From positions 372,001 through 436,000 of the forward strand of contig NZ_JBHSHD010000010.1 of NCBI RefSeq assembly GCF_042652785.1: a stretch of 64,000 bases of DNA, written 5' to 3'. This DNA is from Dokdonella_A ginsengisoli (GTDB taxonomy: Bacteria; Pseudomonadota; Gammaproteobacteria; Xanthomonadales; Rhodanobacteraceae). Below are positions 50,022 to 58,385 of this stretch, in pieces. Each line of letters begins with the position of its first letter. The first letter of the stretch is position 1. The position numbers and the translations under genes were made by a program. The notes under the pieces are model-generated. The model searched no databases. It worked only from the letters and a program-made list of their open reading frames with translations, and had not been told where the DNA came from.

Positions 50022-50489
50022 TTACTTGGCGCGCTTGGCCGGCGCCTTCTTCGCCGCCGGCTTGGTGCCGAGCTTGCGCACTTCGCGCGACAGTTCCTCG
50101 ACGCGCCTGGTCAGCGTGGAGAGTTCCTCGTGGCTGGGGATGCCCAGGCGGCCGAGCGCGCGCGAGACGCGGTCCTCGAACACCTTCTCGAGCTTGTCCC
50201 AGGTTTCCTGGCTGCGCTCGCGCACCTGGCCGATGGTCTGCTCGATGCTGCCGCGCGCTTCGTCGACCTTGGCTTCGGTGAACTTGCGCGTCTTCGCGTC
50301 GAGCGCGGCGCCTTCCTTCACCAGCGACTCGAACAGCTTGGTGCCTTCGGACTGCGCCTTGGCGAACGCGCCCAGGCCGGCCAGCCAGATCTGCTGTGCG
50401 GAATCCATGACGGTCTTGCCGACGCGGCGGGCGTCGCCGGCGGCGTTGGTTTCGGCGTTCGTGCGGTTCTTCAGTTTGGGCTTGGCCAT
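50022..50489 (-). CDS. Phasin-family PHA granule-associated protein
   Basis: 155 residues, mostly helical. The phasin pattern is clear: SAQQIWLAGLGAFAKAQSEGTKLFESLVKEGAALDAKTRKF, then a coiled-coil stretch (IPSHEELSTLTRRVEELSREVRKLG), and a Lys/Ala-rich tail (AAKKAPAKRAK) like PhaF. Phasins coat polyhydroxyalkanoate granules and some bind DNA via such tails. The ATG giving MAKPKLKNRT was chosen over an upstream in-frame start. It is the last gene of a three-gene PHA cluster ending in a strong terminator. Confidence 0.9.
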   Translation of the reverse strand: MAKPKLKNRTNAETNAAGDARRVGKTVMDSAQQIWLAGLGAFAKAQSEGTKLFESLVKEGAALDAKTRKFTEAKVDEARGSIEQTIGQVRERSQETWDKLEKVFEDRVSRALGRLGIPSHEELSTLTRRVEELSREVRKLGTKPAAKKAPAKRAK

Positions 50490-50565
50490 GGTCGGCTCCG
50501 ATGCAGGGATGCGGCGGACGCCGCGGGTGTGCGGGACTGTCGTGCTTCGAGCTAGAGCAGACACA

Positions 50566-51831
50566 CTAGGCCTGCGGCGGCGGCGCCTTGCGGCGGCGTG
50601 GCGGGCGCGGCGGTGGCAGGCGGTCGCGCAGTTCGTCGAGCACGCCGTCGAGGCGCCGCGTCGTGCGCGTGCGTCCGGCCGGCCGGCGCAGGCCGTCGAG
50701 CAGGCTGCGCGGCGGCGCGTCGAGCACCTCGTCGCGCAGGCGCAGGCCGTGCCGTTCGAACAGCGGCGCCAGTTCGTCGCGCCGCTCGTGCAGGTCGGCG
50801 AACGTGCTGCGGTAGGCGTGTTCGGCGACGCGCCGGCGGCTGGCGAAGCTGAAGACGTTGGTGAAGAACATCTCGACGTCGTCGGCGTTCGGTTCGAACA
50901 GGACCCGGTCGGCGTTGGCGTAGCGCTGCGGGTAGCGCGAGGCGCCGGCCTGCGCGCGCGACTGCAGCAGCGCGCGGAAGGTCTGCGACAGCACCGCCGG
51001 CAGGCCGCCGTCGAGCAGGGTCGGCGGCGCGCGCTTGCCGCTGGCCTGCGCGCGCGCGGTGTCGATCGGCACCAGCGGATTCACGCCGAGCACGAGGTCG
51101 GCGCCGGCGTCCAGCGCGACCGAGGCATGCAGGGTGTGGCGCAGCGCGCCGTCGACGTAGTAGCGCCCGCCGATGCGCACCGGCGGATACAGGCCGGGCA
51201 GGGCGGCGCTGGCCTCGATCGCCAGCGAGATCGGCACGTCGTCGCGGCCGGGCGCGCCGAAGCGCACGGCCTCGCCGCTGTCCAGGTCGGTGGCGATCAC
51301 GTACAGGCGGCGCTCGAGCGCGCGGAAATCGTCGCTGCCGCCGTGCGCGCGGAACAGCTCGGCGAGGAAGCGGCGGATCGCGCCGTTGTCGAACAGCCCG
51401 GTCGGCAGCAGGCTGCCCAGGCGCAGCAGCGCGTCGGAAGTGTTGATCGCGAACGGATTGCGCACGACGTCGCCGAACCAGCCGAACAGGGCGCGCGGCA
51501 GTTCGGCGGCGCGGCGCAGGTATTCGGCGTAGGCCGGGCGCAGGAAGTCGTCCGGGCGGAAGCGCGTGCGCTCGGCGTCGCCGCCGACGAAGATGCGGCA
51601 CAGCTCGGCGGTGCCGATGCGGTTGGCCAGCCCGGCGGCGAGGAACGCGCCGGCGCTGATGCCGACGTAGACGTCGAGCGCGCGCAGGTCCAGCCCTTCG
51701 ACCGCCTGCTCGAGCGCGCGCAGCGCGCCGAGTTCGTACATGCCGCCGATCGGGCCGCCGCCGGCGACGGCGAGGCCGATGCGCGAGGGGCGGCGACGGC
51801 GCGCGCGGCGCGCGGCGTGGATGACCAGCAT
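50566..51831 (-). CDS. Patatin-like phospholipase / lipid hydrolase
   Basis: 421 residues. Glycine-rich oxyanion loop GGGPIGGMYELGALRAL, nucleophile elbow GISAG (Ser near residue 59) and the DGA aspartate of the Ser-Asp dyad in YYVDGALRH are all present. The C-terminal region is Arg/Pro-rich. The family hydrolyses acyl lipids. Its position between a PHA-system protein and a phasin suggests action on PHA granules or their lipid layer (inference). No signal peptide is seen. Confidence 0.88.
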   Translation of the reverse strand: MLVIHAARRARRRRPSRIGLAVAGGGPIGGMYELGALRALEQAVEGLDLRALDVYVGISAGAFLAAGLANRIGTAELCRIFVGGDAERTRFRPDDFLRPAYAEYLRRAAELPRALFGWFGDVVRNPFAINTSDALLRLGSLLPTGLFDNGAIRRFLAELFRAHGGSDDFRALERRLYVIATDLDSGEAVRFGAPGRDDVPISLAIEASAALPGLYPPVRIGGRYYVDGALRHTLHASVALDAGADLVLGVNPLVPIDTARAQASGKRAPPTLLDGGLPAVLSQTFRALLQSRAQAGASRYPQRYANADRVLFEPNADDVEMFFTNVFSFASRRRVAEHAYRSTFADLHERRDELAPLFERHGLRLRDEVLDAPPRSLLDGLRRPAGRTRTTRRLDGVLDELRDRLPPPRPPRRRKAPPPQA

Positions 51832-51850
51832 GCGGCGAGGTGGCCCGCGA

Positions 51851-52126
51851 TCAGGCGATGTACTGGTCGAGCTGGCGTTCGATCTCGCGTTCGATGACCG
51901 GCTTGAGCGCGCCCATCAGGAAGCCCAGTTCGGCGCGCACGCGCACCTCGTTCTTCGCCACCGTGATGCGGCCCTTGACCCCGCTGCGGTCGAAATGCAG
52001 CTCGTTGCCGTCCCAGTGGTGGTCGATGCCGTATTCCTTCGCGATCGCCTTGGCGACTTTCTCGACCGCGGCCTTGGTGTTCTTCAGACTGCTCGTATGC
52101 GAGCGTTGGATGTCGATGACGGCCAT
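51851..52126 (-). CDS. Polyhydroxyalkanoic acid system protein (PHA_gran_rgn family)
   Basis: 91 residues matching the small PHA-granule-region family: MAVIDIQRSHTSSLKNTKAAVEKVAKAIAKEYGIDHHWDGNELHFDRSGVKGRITV, ending in IEREIERQLDQYIA. The role is unknown, but the gene is usually next to phasins and PHA genes. It is the first gene of the cluster here, 19 nt upstream of the patatin gene. It diverges from the FHA gene with 129 nt between. Confidence 0.88.
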   Translation of the reverse strand: MAVIDIQRSHTSSLKNTKAAVEKVAKAIAKEYGIDHHWDGNELHFDRSGVKGRITVAKNEVRVRAELGFLMGALKPVIEREIERQLDQYIA

Positions 52127-52255
52127 GATTTCCTCGCCAAGCGTGATGGTGCCCGGCGCAATGATGCCCGAGCCGGGGCGGCGCGCGAAGCGGTCCGCCG
52201 ATGGGCGCGCCGGCCGCTGTGATAAGCTGCGCAATCCTCCAACCAAATCAAGGCG

Positions 52256-53068
52256 ATGCGACTCAGTTTTGGCAACGGCGAACACGCCGATTTCGTCGTG
52301 GAGGAGGGCGCCGTCAGTCTCGGCCAGGCCGAGGGAAACACGTTCGTGCTCGCCGCGCGCGACGTCGCCGCGCATCACGCGCGGCTGACCGTCGACGCGC
52401 GCGGCGCCGTGCTCGAAGTGCTCGACCCGCGCGCACGCACGCACGTCAACGCCCGGCCGGTGCGCGAGAAGGCGCTGCTGCGCAGCGGCGACGTGGTCTG
52501 CCTCGGGCAGGTCACGATCGTGCTGAAGGCCGATCGCGACGATCTCATCCAGACCTCGATCCCGGACGAGCCCGAGTCCGTCGCACCGGCGCAGCATCCG
52601 CCGCGCGTGATCCTGCGCGGCGTCGCCGGCGGCCACTACGGCAGGACGATCGCGGTGAACCACCAGCTCACCGTCGGCAACGCGCCCGATCGCGGGCTGG
52701 TGCTCGACGAAGCGCGCATCGCCGCGCGGCACGCCACCATCGAGCACGTCGGCAGCGCGATCTACCTGCGCTCGATGTCGGGCAAGGAGAGCATCGTCAA
52801 CGGCGTGCGCGTGCGCGACGCGGTCATCCATCCGGGCGACCAGATCGCGTTCGAGCGCAGCCATTTCGTCGTCGAGGCGCCCGGCCTGCCGTTGCGCGGC
52901 GCGGACGCCGACGAGGCCGCCGCGCGCGCGCAGGTGGCGGACACCCGGCCGCGCGACGCGGCCGCCACCGACGAGGCCGCGCAGGGCGGCATCTGGTGGC
53001 TGATCGGCGCCGCCGCGCTGATCGCGGCGGGCATGGCGCTGATGATCTGGCGCGGCGCCGGATCCTAG
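52256..53068 (+). CDS. Tail-anchored protein with two FHA domains
   Basis: 270 residues. Two forkhead-associated domains bind phosphothreonine peptides: residues 1-95 (SLGQAEGNTFVLAARDVAAHHARLTV, rather divergent) and 118-210 (LTVGNAPDRGLVLDEARIAARHATIEH, SIVNGVRV). A C-terminal helix (about 247-264, IWWLIGAAALIAAGMALMIW) would anchor it in the inner membrane with the FHA domains in the cytoplasm. No Ser/Thr kinase or phosphatase is near. Its stop overlaps that of the convergent msrQ gene. Confidence 0.85.
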   Translation: MRLSFGNGEHADFVVEEGAVSLGQAEGNTFVLAARDVAAHHARLTVDARGAVLEVLDPRARTHVNARPVREKALLRSGDVVCLGQVTIVLKADRDDLIQTSIPDEPESVAPAQHPPRVILRGVAGGHYGRTIAVNHQLTVGNAPDRGLVLDEARIAARHATIEHVGSAIYLRSMSGKESIVNGVRVRDAVIHPGDQIAFERSHFVVEAPGLPLRGADADEAAARAQVADTRPRDAAATDEAAQGGIWWLIGAAALIAAGMALMIWRGAGS

Positions 53069-53715
53069 GCGCCGCGCGGCGGCAGCGTGCGGCGGCGCAG
53101 CCAGCCCGGCACGCGCGCGGCGAGCAGGAGCAGCACGATCGCGAGGTAGACCACCGGCTCGCGCACGGCGATCGTGTTGCCGGACTTGACCAGCCACAGG
53201 AAGTGCAGCGCGCCGCAGAGGCCGACGACGTAGACCAGCCGGTGCAGGCGCAGCCAGTTCGCACCGAGCCGGCGCATCATCGCCTTGGTCGAGGTGACCG
53301 CCAGCGGGATCATCAGCAGCCAGGCGGCGAAGCCGACCGTGATGTACGGCTTCTTGGCGATCTCCTCGAAGATCTGCGACCAGAACCCGCCGAGGTCGAC
53401 GACCAGGTAGATCGTCAGGTGCACGCTGGCGTAGAAGAACGCGAACAGGCCGAGCATGCGCCGGTAGCGCACCAGCCAGTGCCATTTCGTCAGCAGGCGC
53501 AGCGGCGTGATCGCCAGCGTTGCCAGCAGCAGGCGCAGCGCCCAGATGCCGCTGCGGTGCTCGAGCCGGGCGACCGGATCGGTGCCGAGCCGGCCGTGCA
53601 GCGTGTCCCAGGCCAGCCATGCCAGCGGCAGCAGGCACAGCGCGAACACCAGCGGCTTGCTCGCGGCGATGCGGTCGATGCGCTTTCGCGGCCGCGCGGC
53701 GACGGTCGCTTCCAT
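53065..53715 (-). CDS. msrQ: Heme-binding membrane subunit MsrQ of the MsrPQ system
   Basis: 216 residues with about six membrane helices (ferric-reductase-like fold). Conserved histidines are in SVHLTIYLVVDLGG, LRLHRLVYVVGLCGALHFLW and the region between. It passes quinone electrons to MsrP for repair of periplasmic methionine sulfoxides. The start ATG shares one base with the msrP stop (TGATG), so the pair is coupled. Confidence 0.93.
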   Translation of the reverse strand: MEATVAARPRKRIDRIAASKPLVFALCLLPLAWLAWDTLHGRLGTDPVARLEHRSGIWALRLLLATLAITPLRLLTKWHWLVRYRRMLGLFAFFYASVHLTIYLVVDLGGFWSQIFEEIAKKPYITVGFAAWLLMIPLAVTSTKAMMRRLGANWLRLHRLVYVVGLCGALHFLWLVKSGNTIAVREPVVYLAIVLLLLAARVPGWLRRRTLPPRGA

Positions 53716-54710
53716 CAGAAGTTCCGGTGCAGGTCCATGCCCGAGTACAGCGACGCCACCTGTTCGGCGTAGCCGTTGAACGGCAGGGTCACGAGGCGGT
53801 TGCCGAACAGGTTGAAGCCGCCGTCGCCGGCGATGCGGCGCTCGGTCGCCTGGCTCCAGCGCGGATGGCTGACGTCCGGGTTCACGTTGGCGAAGAAGCC
53901 GTATTCGCCCGGTGCGGAGAGGTTCCACGAGGTCTTGGGTTCGTGCGTGGTGAACTCGATGCGCACGATCGACTTGATGCCCTTGAAGCCGTATTTCCAC
54001 GGAACCACCAGGCGCAGCGGCGCGCCGTTCTGGTTCGGCAGCGCGCGGCCGTACAGGCCGACCGCGAGCAGGGCCAGCGGATGCATCGCCTCGTCGATGC
54101 GCAGGCCTTCGCGGTACGGCCAGTCGAGCACCGGATAGGAAAGCCCCGGCATCTGCGCCGGCCGGCGCACCGTGGTGAAGGCGACGTATTTTGCTTCCGA
54201 GGTCGGCTTGAAGCGCTTGAGCACGGCGCCGAGCGGAACGCCGACCCACGGGATCACCATCGACCACGCTTCCACGCAGCGCATGCGGTAGACGCGCTCC
54301 TCCAGCGGGTGCGGCTTGAGCAGGTCTTCCAGCGCGAAGCGGCCGGTGACTTCGGCGGCGCCGGCGATCTCCACCGTCCACGGCTGCGGCTCGAAGCGGC
54401 CGGAATGCTTGGCCGGATCGTCCTTGTCGGTGCCGAACTCGTAGTAGTTGTTGTAGTGCGTGGCGTCCTGCCAGCGGGTCTGCGCGTCGGGCGTGGTGTA
54501 TTCGCCGCGCTTGGCGATCGTCAGTTCCTTGGGCAGCGTCGCCGGATCGGCGGCCGCGGCGGGAGCGGCGCCGCCGTTGCGGCCGCAGCCGGCGAGCAGG
54601 GCGGCCGGCGCGGCGAGCGCGAACTGCCTGAGCAGCTCGCGCCGGCGCCGGTAGACGCTTTCGGGCGTGATCTGGGAAGGGCGGATGTCGGCGGGGCGAC
54701 GCAGAAACAT
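53715..54710 (-). CDS. msrP: Periplasmic methionine-sulfoxide reductase catalytic subunit MsrP
   Basis: 331-residue molybdopterin enzyme that reduces protein-bound methionine sulfoxide in the periplasm. It has a Tat-like signal (RRRELLRQFALAAPAALLAGC, with a Cys at the end). The molybdenum-binding cysteine lies in YRMRCVEAWSMVIPWVG, and further landmarks are GRALPNQNGAPLRLVVPWKYGFKGIKSIV and SWNLSAPGEYGFFANVNP. It faces serC across a 198-nt intergenic region. Confidence 0.95.
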   Translation of the reverse strand: MFLRRPADIRPSQITPESVYRRRRELLRQFALAAPAALLAGCGRNGGAAPAAAADPATLPKELTIAKRGEYTTPDAQTRWQDATHYNNYYEFGTDKDDPAKHSGRFEPQPWTVEIAGAAEVTGRFALEDLLKPHPLEERVYRMRCVEAWSMVIPWVGVPLGAVLKRFKPTSEAKYVAFTTVRRPAQMPGLSYPVLDWPYREGLRIDEAMHPLALLAVGLYGRALPNQNGAPLRLVVPWKYGFKGIKSIVRIEFTTHEPKTSWNLSAPGEYGFFANVNPDVSHPRWSQATERRIAGDGGFNLFGNRLVTLPFNGYAEQVASLYSGMDLHRNF

Positions 54711-54836
54711 GGGCGGATCCTCTCGGCGCTATTCCTCACAGACCGCCGTTGCGGCGAAAGGATTTCGCCGCGGTACGCCGATTCCGCCGTCGCGATCCGT
54801 GCGCAAGGCCCGCGGCGATGTGCCCCAGCGCGCCTG

Positions 54837-54864
54837 TTGCCAGTTTGTTGCGGCGCGGCATAAT
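54837..54864 (+). promoter_or_regulatory. Sigma-70-type promoter of serC
   Basis: TTGCCA, 16-nt spacer, CATAAT: both hexamers match the consensus at 5 of 6 positions. Transcription would start near 54871, about 38 nt before the serC GTG. It is the best promoter match in the window. Confidence 0.7.
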
Positions 54865-54908
54865 GGACCGAAGCACCGGTTTCCCCATTCTGCCCCAGGG
54901 AGTGTCGA

Positions 54909-55991
54909 GTGAGTCGCCAATACAACTTCAGCGCCGGCCCCGCCGCGCTGCCGGAAGACGTGCTGCGCCAGGCGCAGGCCGAAATGCTGGAGTGGAGCGG
55001 TGCGCATGCTTCGGTGATGGAGATCAGCCATCGCGGCAAGGAGTTCATCGCCCTGGCCGAGGCGGCCGAGTGCGACCTGCGCGAGCTGCTTGACGTGCCG
55101 TCCGGCTACAAGGTGCTGTTCCTGCAGGGCGGCGCCACGCAGCATTTCGCGCAGATCCCGTTGAACTTCGCGCGCCGCGAGCAGAGCGTGGACTACGTGC
55201 TGACCGGCGACTGGAGCGAGAAGGCGGCCAAGGAAGCCAAGCCGCTGGCGAAGGTGCGCATCGCGGCGAGTTCGGCGGCGACCAACTACGACCGCATTCC
55301 GCCGCGCGTGGAATGGGATCTCGACCGCGACGCCGCCTACCTGCACATCACGCCGAACGAGACCATCCGCGGCGTCGAGTTCCACGAGATTCCCGATGCC
55401 GGCGGCGTGCCGCTGATCGGCGACGTATCCTCGACGATCCTGTCGCGCCCGCTCGACGTGTCCAGGTACGCGATGCTGTACGCCGGCGCGCAGAAGAACA
55501 TCGGCCCGTCCGGACTGGTCGTGGCGATCGTGCGCGACGACCTGCTCGAACGCTGCCCGAAGGACATCCCGAAGATCCTCAGCTACGCCGAGCACGCCGC
55601 GCAGGGCTCGATGCTGAACACGCCCAACACCTGGGGCTGGTATCTCGCCGGACTGGTGTTCAAGTGGGTCAAGGCGCAGGGCGGCGTCGCCGCGATGGCC
55701 GAGCGCAACCGCGCCAAGGCCGAGCTGCTGTACGGCTACATCGACGCGTCGGGCTGGTACCGCAATCCGGTCGAGAAATCGGCGCGCTCGTGGATGAACG
55801 TGCCGTTCACGCTGCCGCGCGAGGAGCTCGACGCGCCGTTCCTCAAGGAGTCCGAACAGGCCGGCCTGCTCGCGCTCAAGGGCCACCGCGCGGTCGGCGG
55901 CATGCGCGCCTCGATCTACAACGCGATGCCGCTGGAAGGCGTGCAGGCGCTGGTCGACTTCATGAAGGACTTCGCGCGGCGCAACGGCTGA
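54909..55991 (+). CDS. serC: Phosphoserine aminotransferase SerC
   Basis: PLP enzyme converting 3-phosphohydroxypyruvate to phosphoserine, also used in PLP synthesis. 360 residues (E. coli 362). Markers are YNFSAGPAALPEDVL at the N-terminus, LFLQGGATQHFAQIPLN, the PLP-lysine motif YAGAQKNIGPSG, and the C-terminal GHRAVGGMRASIYNAMP. The start is GTG. Although it heads the ser-aro region, an intrinsic terminator follows it, so it can be expressed separately from serA. Confidence 0.97.
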   Translation: MSRQYNFSAGPAALPEDVLRQAQAEMLEWSGAHASVMEISHRGKEFIALAEAAECDLRELLDVPSGYKVLFLQGGATQHFAQIPLNFARREQSVDYVLTGDWSEKAAKEAKPLAKVRIAASSAATNYDRIPPRVEWDLDRDAAYLHITPNETIRGVEFHEIPDAGGVPLIGDVSSTILSRPLDVSRYAMLYAGAQKNIGPSGLVVAIVRDDLLERCPKDIPKILSYAEHAAQGSMLNTPNTWGWYLAGLVFKWVKAQGGVAAMAERNRAKAELLYGYIDASGWYRNPVEKSARSWMNVPFTLPREELDAPFLKESEQAGLLALKGHRAVGGMRASIYNAMPLEGVQALVDFMKDFARRNG

Positions 55992-56025
55992 GCCATCGGC
56001 GGTCCGCTTCGTCGCGCCGGCGAGT

Positions 56026-56052
56026 GCCCGTGCGGCGAAGGACGGGCTTTTT
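56026..56052 (+). terminator. Intrinsic terminator between serC and serA
   Basis: GCCCGT and ACGGGC form a 6-bp stem with a 10-nt loop, followed directly by TTTTT. It lies 35 nt after the serC stop. The short stem suggests partial termination. Confidence 0.6.
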
Positions 56053-56059
56053 CCGAAAT

Positions 56060-56079
56060 CCCCATTCCCCATTCCCAAA
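56060..56079 (+). repeat. Degenerate C-rich heptamer run upstream of serA
   Basis: CCCCATTCCCCATTCCCAAA contains two to three copies of a CCCCATT/CCCAATT-like heptamer, related to the TTCCCGA units before phoU. It ends 13 nt before the serA ATG, and no Shine-Dalgarno sequence is present between. Short and imperfect, so it looks like a remnant or seed of an array. Confidence 0.5.
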
Positions 56080-56092
56080 TCCCGGCCCTCCC

Positions 56093-57259
56093 ATGTTCAC
56101 CATCCAGACTCTCAACAACATCTCGCGCAACGGTCTCGATCGCCTGCCGACGGCGCGGTACGCCACGGCCAACGAAGTGGCCGAGCCGGACGCGGTGCTG
56201 GTGCGTTCGGCCGACATGCACAAGAGCCCGATCGCGGCCAGCGTGAAGGCGGTCGCGCGCGCCGGCGCCGGCACCAACAACATCCCGGTGGCGGAGCTGT
56301 CCGCGCGCGGCGTGCCGGTGTTCAACGCGCCCGGCGCGAACGCCAATGCGGTCAAGGAACTGGTGGTGGCCGGCATGTTGCTGGCCGCGCGCAACATCGC
56401 CGACGCGCTCGCCTTCGTCCGCGGCCTGGAGCCCGGCGAGGACCTGCACCACAAGGTCGAGGCGGAGAAGAAGCGCTTCGTCGGCAGCGAGCTGGCCGGC
56501 AAGACGCTCGGCGTGGTCGGCCTCGGCGCGATCGGCGTGAAGGTCGCCAACGCGGCGCACGCGCTGGGCATGCGCGTGGTCGGCTTCGATCCGCACATGA
56601 CCGTCGACGGCGCCTGGCAGCTGTCGTCCGAGGTGGCCAAGGCCGGCTCGCTCGCCGAGCTGTACGCCGGCGCGGACTACCTCAGCTTCCACGTGCCGCT
56701 GAACGACAAGACGCGCGGCGTGTTCGGCGCGCAGGCGCTGGAGATCGTGCGTCCGGGCGTGGTGCTGCTGAACTTCGCGCGCGAGGGCGTAGTCGACGCG
56801 GCGGCCCTGCGCAAGGGACTCGCCGACGGCCGCATCGGCCGCTACGTGTCGGACTTCCCCGACGTCGACCTGCTTGCCAACCCGCGCGTGATCGCACTGC
56901 CGCACCTGGGCGCTTCCACCGGCGAGGCGGAGGAGAACTGCGCGGTCATGGTGGTGGACCAGCTGCGCGACTTCCTCGAGCACGGCAACGTGCACAATTC
57001 GGTGAACTTCCCGGAAACGCGCATGGCGCGCGCCGGCCTCGCGCGCATCTGCATTGCCAACAGCAACCGGCCGAACATGATCGGCCAGCTCTCGCACGTG
57101 CTCGGCGAGGCCGGGGTCAACATCGCGCAGATGCACAACGCCTCGCGCGGCGAGCTGGCCTACAGCCTGATCGACGCCGATTCGCCGGTTCCCGACAGCC
57201 TGGTCGCGGCGATCGCGGCGATCGACGGTATTCTCTCCGTTCGCGTGATCCAGGGTTGA
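56093..57259 (+). CDS. serA: D-3-phosphoglycerate dehydrogenase SerA
   Basis: First step of serine synthesis: NAD-dependent oxidation of 3-phosphoglycerate. 388 residues, the shorter form. The nucleotide-binding motif VVGLGAIGVKVANAA lies near residue 142, the catalytic arginine in LLNFAREGVVD and histidine in IALPHLGAST. A C-terminal ACT domain (about 315-388, NRPNMIGQLSHVLGEAGVNIAQMHNAS) would bind serine for feedback control. Only C-rich sequence precedes the ATG. pheA begins 7 nt after the stop. Confidence 0.95.
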   Translation: MFTIQTLNNISRNGLDRLPTARYATANEVAEPDAVLVRSADMHKSPIAASVKAVARAGAGTNNIPVAELSARGVPVFNAPGANANAVKELVVAGMLLAARNIADALAFVRGLEPGEDLHHKVEAEKKRFVGSELAGKTLGVVGLGAIGVKVANAAHALGMRVVGFDPHMTVDGAWQLSSEVAKAGSLAELYAGADYLSFHVPLNDKTRGVFGAQALEIVRPGVVLLNFAREGVVDAAALRKGLADGRIGRYVSDFPDVDLLANPRVIALPHLGASTGEAEENCAVMVVDQLRDFLEHGNVHNSVNFPETRMARAGLARICIANSNRPNMIGQLSHVLGEAGVNIAQMHNASRGELAYSLIDADSPVPDSLVAAIAAIDGILSVRVIQG

Positions 57260-57266
57260 GCAGTCG

Positions 57267-58385
57267 ATGGCCGCCAAGCAGAAGAAAACCGAAACTCTCG
57301 CCGCTGTGCCCGCGCTGTCCGAAGTGCGCGCGCGCATCGACGGCATCGACCGCCAGATCCAGGCGCTGATCGCCGAGCGCGCGGGATTCGCGCTGCAGGT
57401 CGGCAAGGCCAAGGGCAAGCTCGCCGCGGCGGTGGACTACTACCGCCCCGAGCGCGAGGCGCAGGTGCTGCGCATGGTGGTCGACCGCAACGAAGGACCG
57501 CTCAGCGACGAAGTGCTGGTGCACGTGTTCCGCGAGATCATGTCGGCCTGCCTCGCCCAGCAGGAGCCCTTGAAGGTCGGTTATCTCGGCCCCGAGGGCA
57601 CCTTCAGCCAGCAGGCCGTGATGAAGCACTTCGGCCGCTCCGCGCACGGCCTGCCGATGGGCAGCATCGAGGAGGTGTTCCAGGAGGTCGAGTCCGGCAA
57701 CGCGGATTTCGGCGTGGTGCCGGTGGAGAACTCGGGGCAGGGCACGATCCAGGTCACGCTGGACATGTTCCTGACCTCGAACCTGAAGATCTGCGGCGAA
57801 GTCGAGCTGCGCGTGCACCAGTACCTGCTGTCGCGTTCCGGCCGCATCGAGGACATCGAGCGCATCTACGCGCATCCGCAGTCGTTCGCGCAGACGCAGG
57901 CGTGGCTGCGCGGCAACCTGCCGAAGGTGGAGAAGATTCCGGTGTCGAGCAACGCCGAAGGCGCGCGCCGCGCGCGCAACGCCGACGACGCTGCGGCGAT
58001 CGGCGGCGAATCGGCCGGCCACGTGTACGGCCTGAAGAAGGTCATCATGAAGTCGATCGAGGACCACGCCGACAACACCACGCGCTTCCTCGTGCTCGGC
58101 CGCCAGATCTTCCCGCCGTCGGGCCACGACCGTACCTCGGTGCTGGTCTTCATCAAGGACCAGCCCGGCGCGCTGTTCAACGTGCTGAGCCCGTTCGCGC
58201 GCCACGGCATCAGCATGAACCGCATCGAGTCGCGGCCCTCGCACCATGCGAAGTGGGAATACGGCTTCTTCATCGACCTTGCCGGACACGTCGAGGACGA
58301 GGCGATGAAGAAGGCGCTGGCCGAGCTGGAGACGCACGCGGCGCAGATCAAGCTGCTCGGCTCCTACCCGGTCGCGGTGCCGTGA
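57267..58385 (+). CDS. pheA: Bifunctional chorismate mutase / prephenate dehydratase PheA (P-protein)
   Basis: Converts chorismate through prephenate to phenylpyruvate. 372 residues. Chorismate mutase domain (about 15-95, VRARIDGIDRQIQALIAERAGFALQVGKAK), prephenate dehydratase domain (about 105-280, GYLGPEGTFSQQAVMKHFG and the TRF motif in NTTRFLVLG), and an ACT domain (about 290-365) with the phenylalanine-binding ESRP motif. Feedback inhibition by phenylalanine is expected. Its stop overlaps the hisC GTG. Confidence 0.96.
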   Translation: MAAKQKKTETLAAVPALSEVRARIDGIDRQIQALIAERAGFALQVGKAKGKLAAAVDYYRPEREAQVLRMVVDRNEGPLSDEVLVHVFREIMSACLAQQEPLKVGYLGPEGTFSQQAVMKHFGRSAHGLPMGSIEEVFQEVESGNADFGVVPVENSGQGTIQVTLDMFLTSNLKICGEVELRVHQYLLSRSGRIEDIERIYAHPQSFAQTQAWLRGNLPKVEKIPVSSNAEGARRARNADDAAAIGGESAGHVYGLKKVIMKSIEDHADNTTRFLVLGRQIFPPSGHDRTSVLVFIKDQPGALFNVLSPFARHGISMNRIESRPSHHAKWEYGFFIDLAGHVEDEAMKKALAELETHAAQIKLLGSYPVAVP

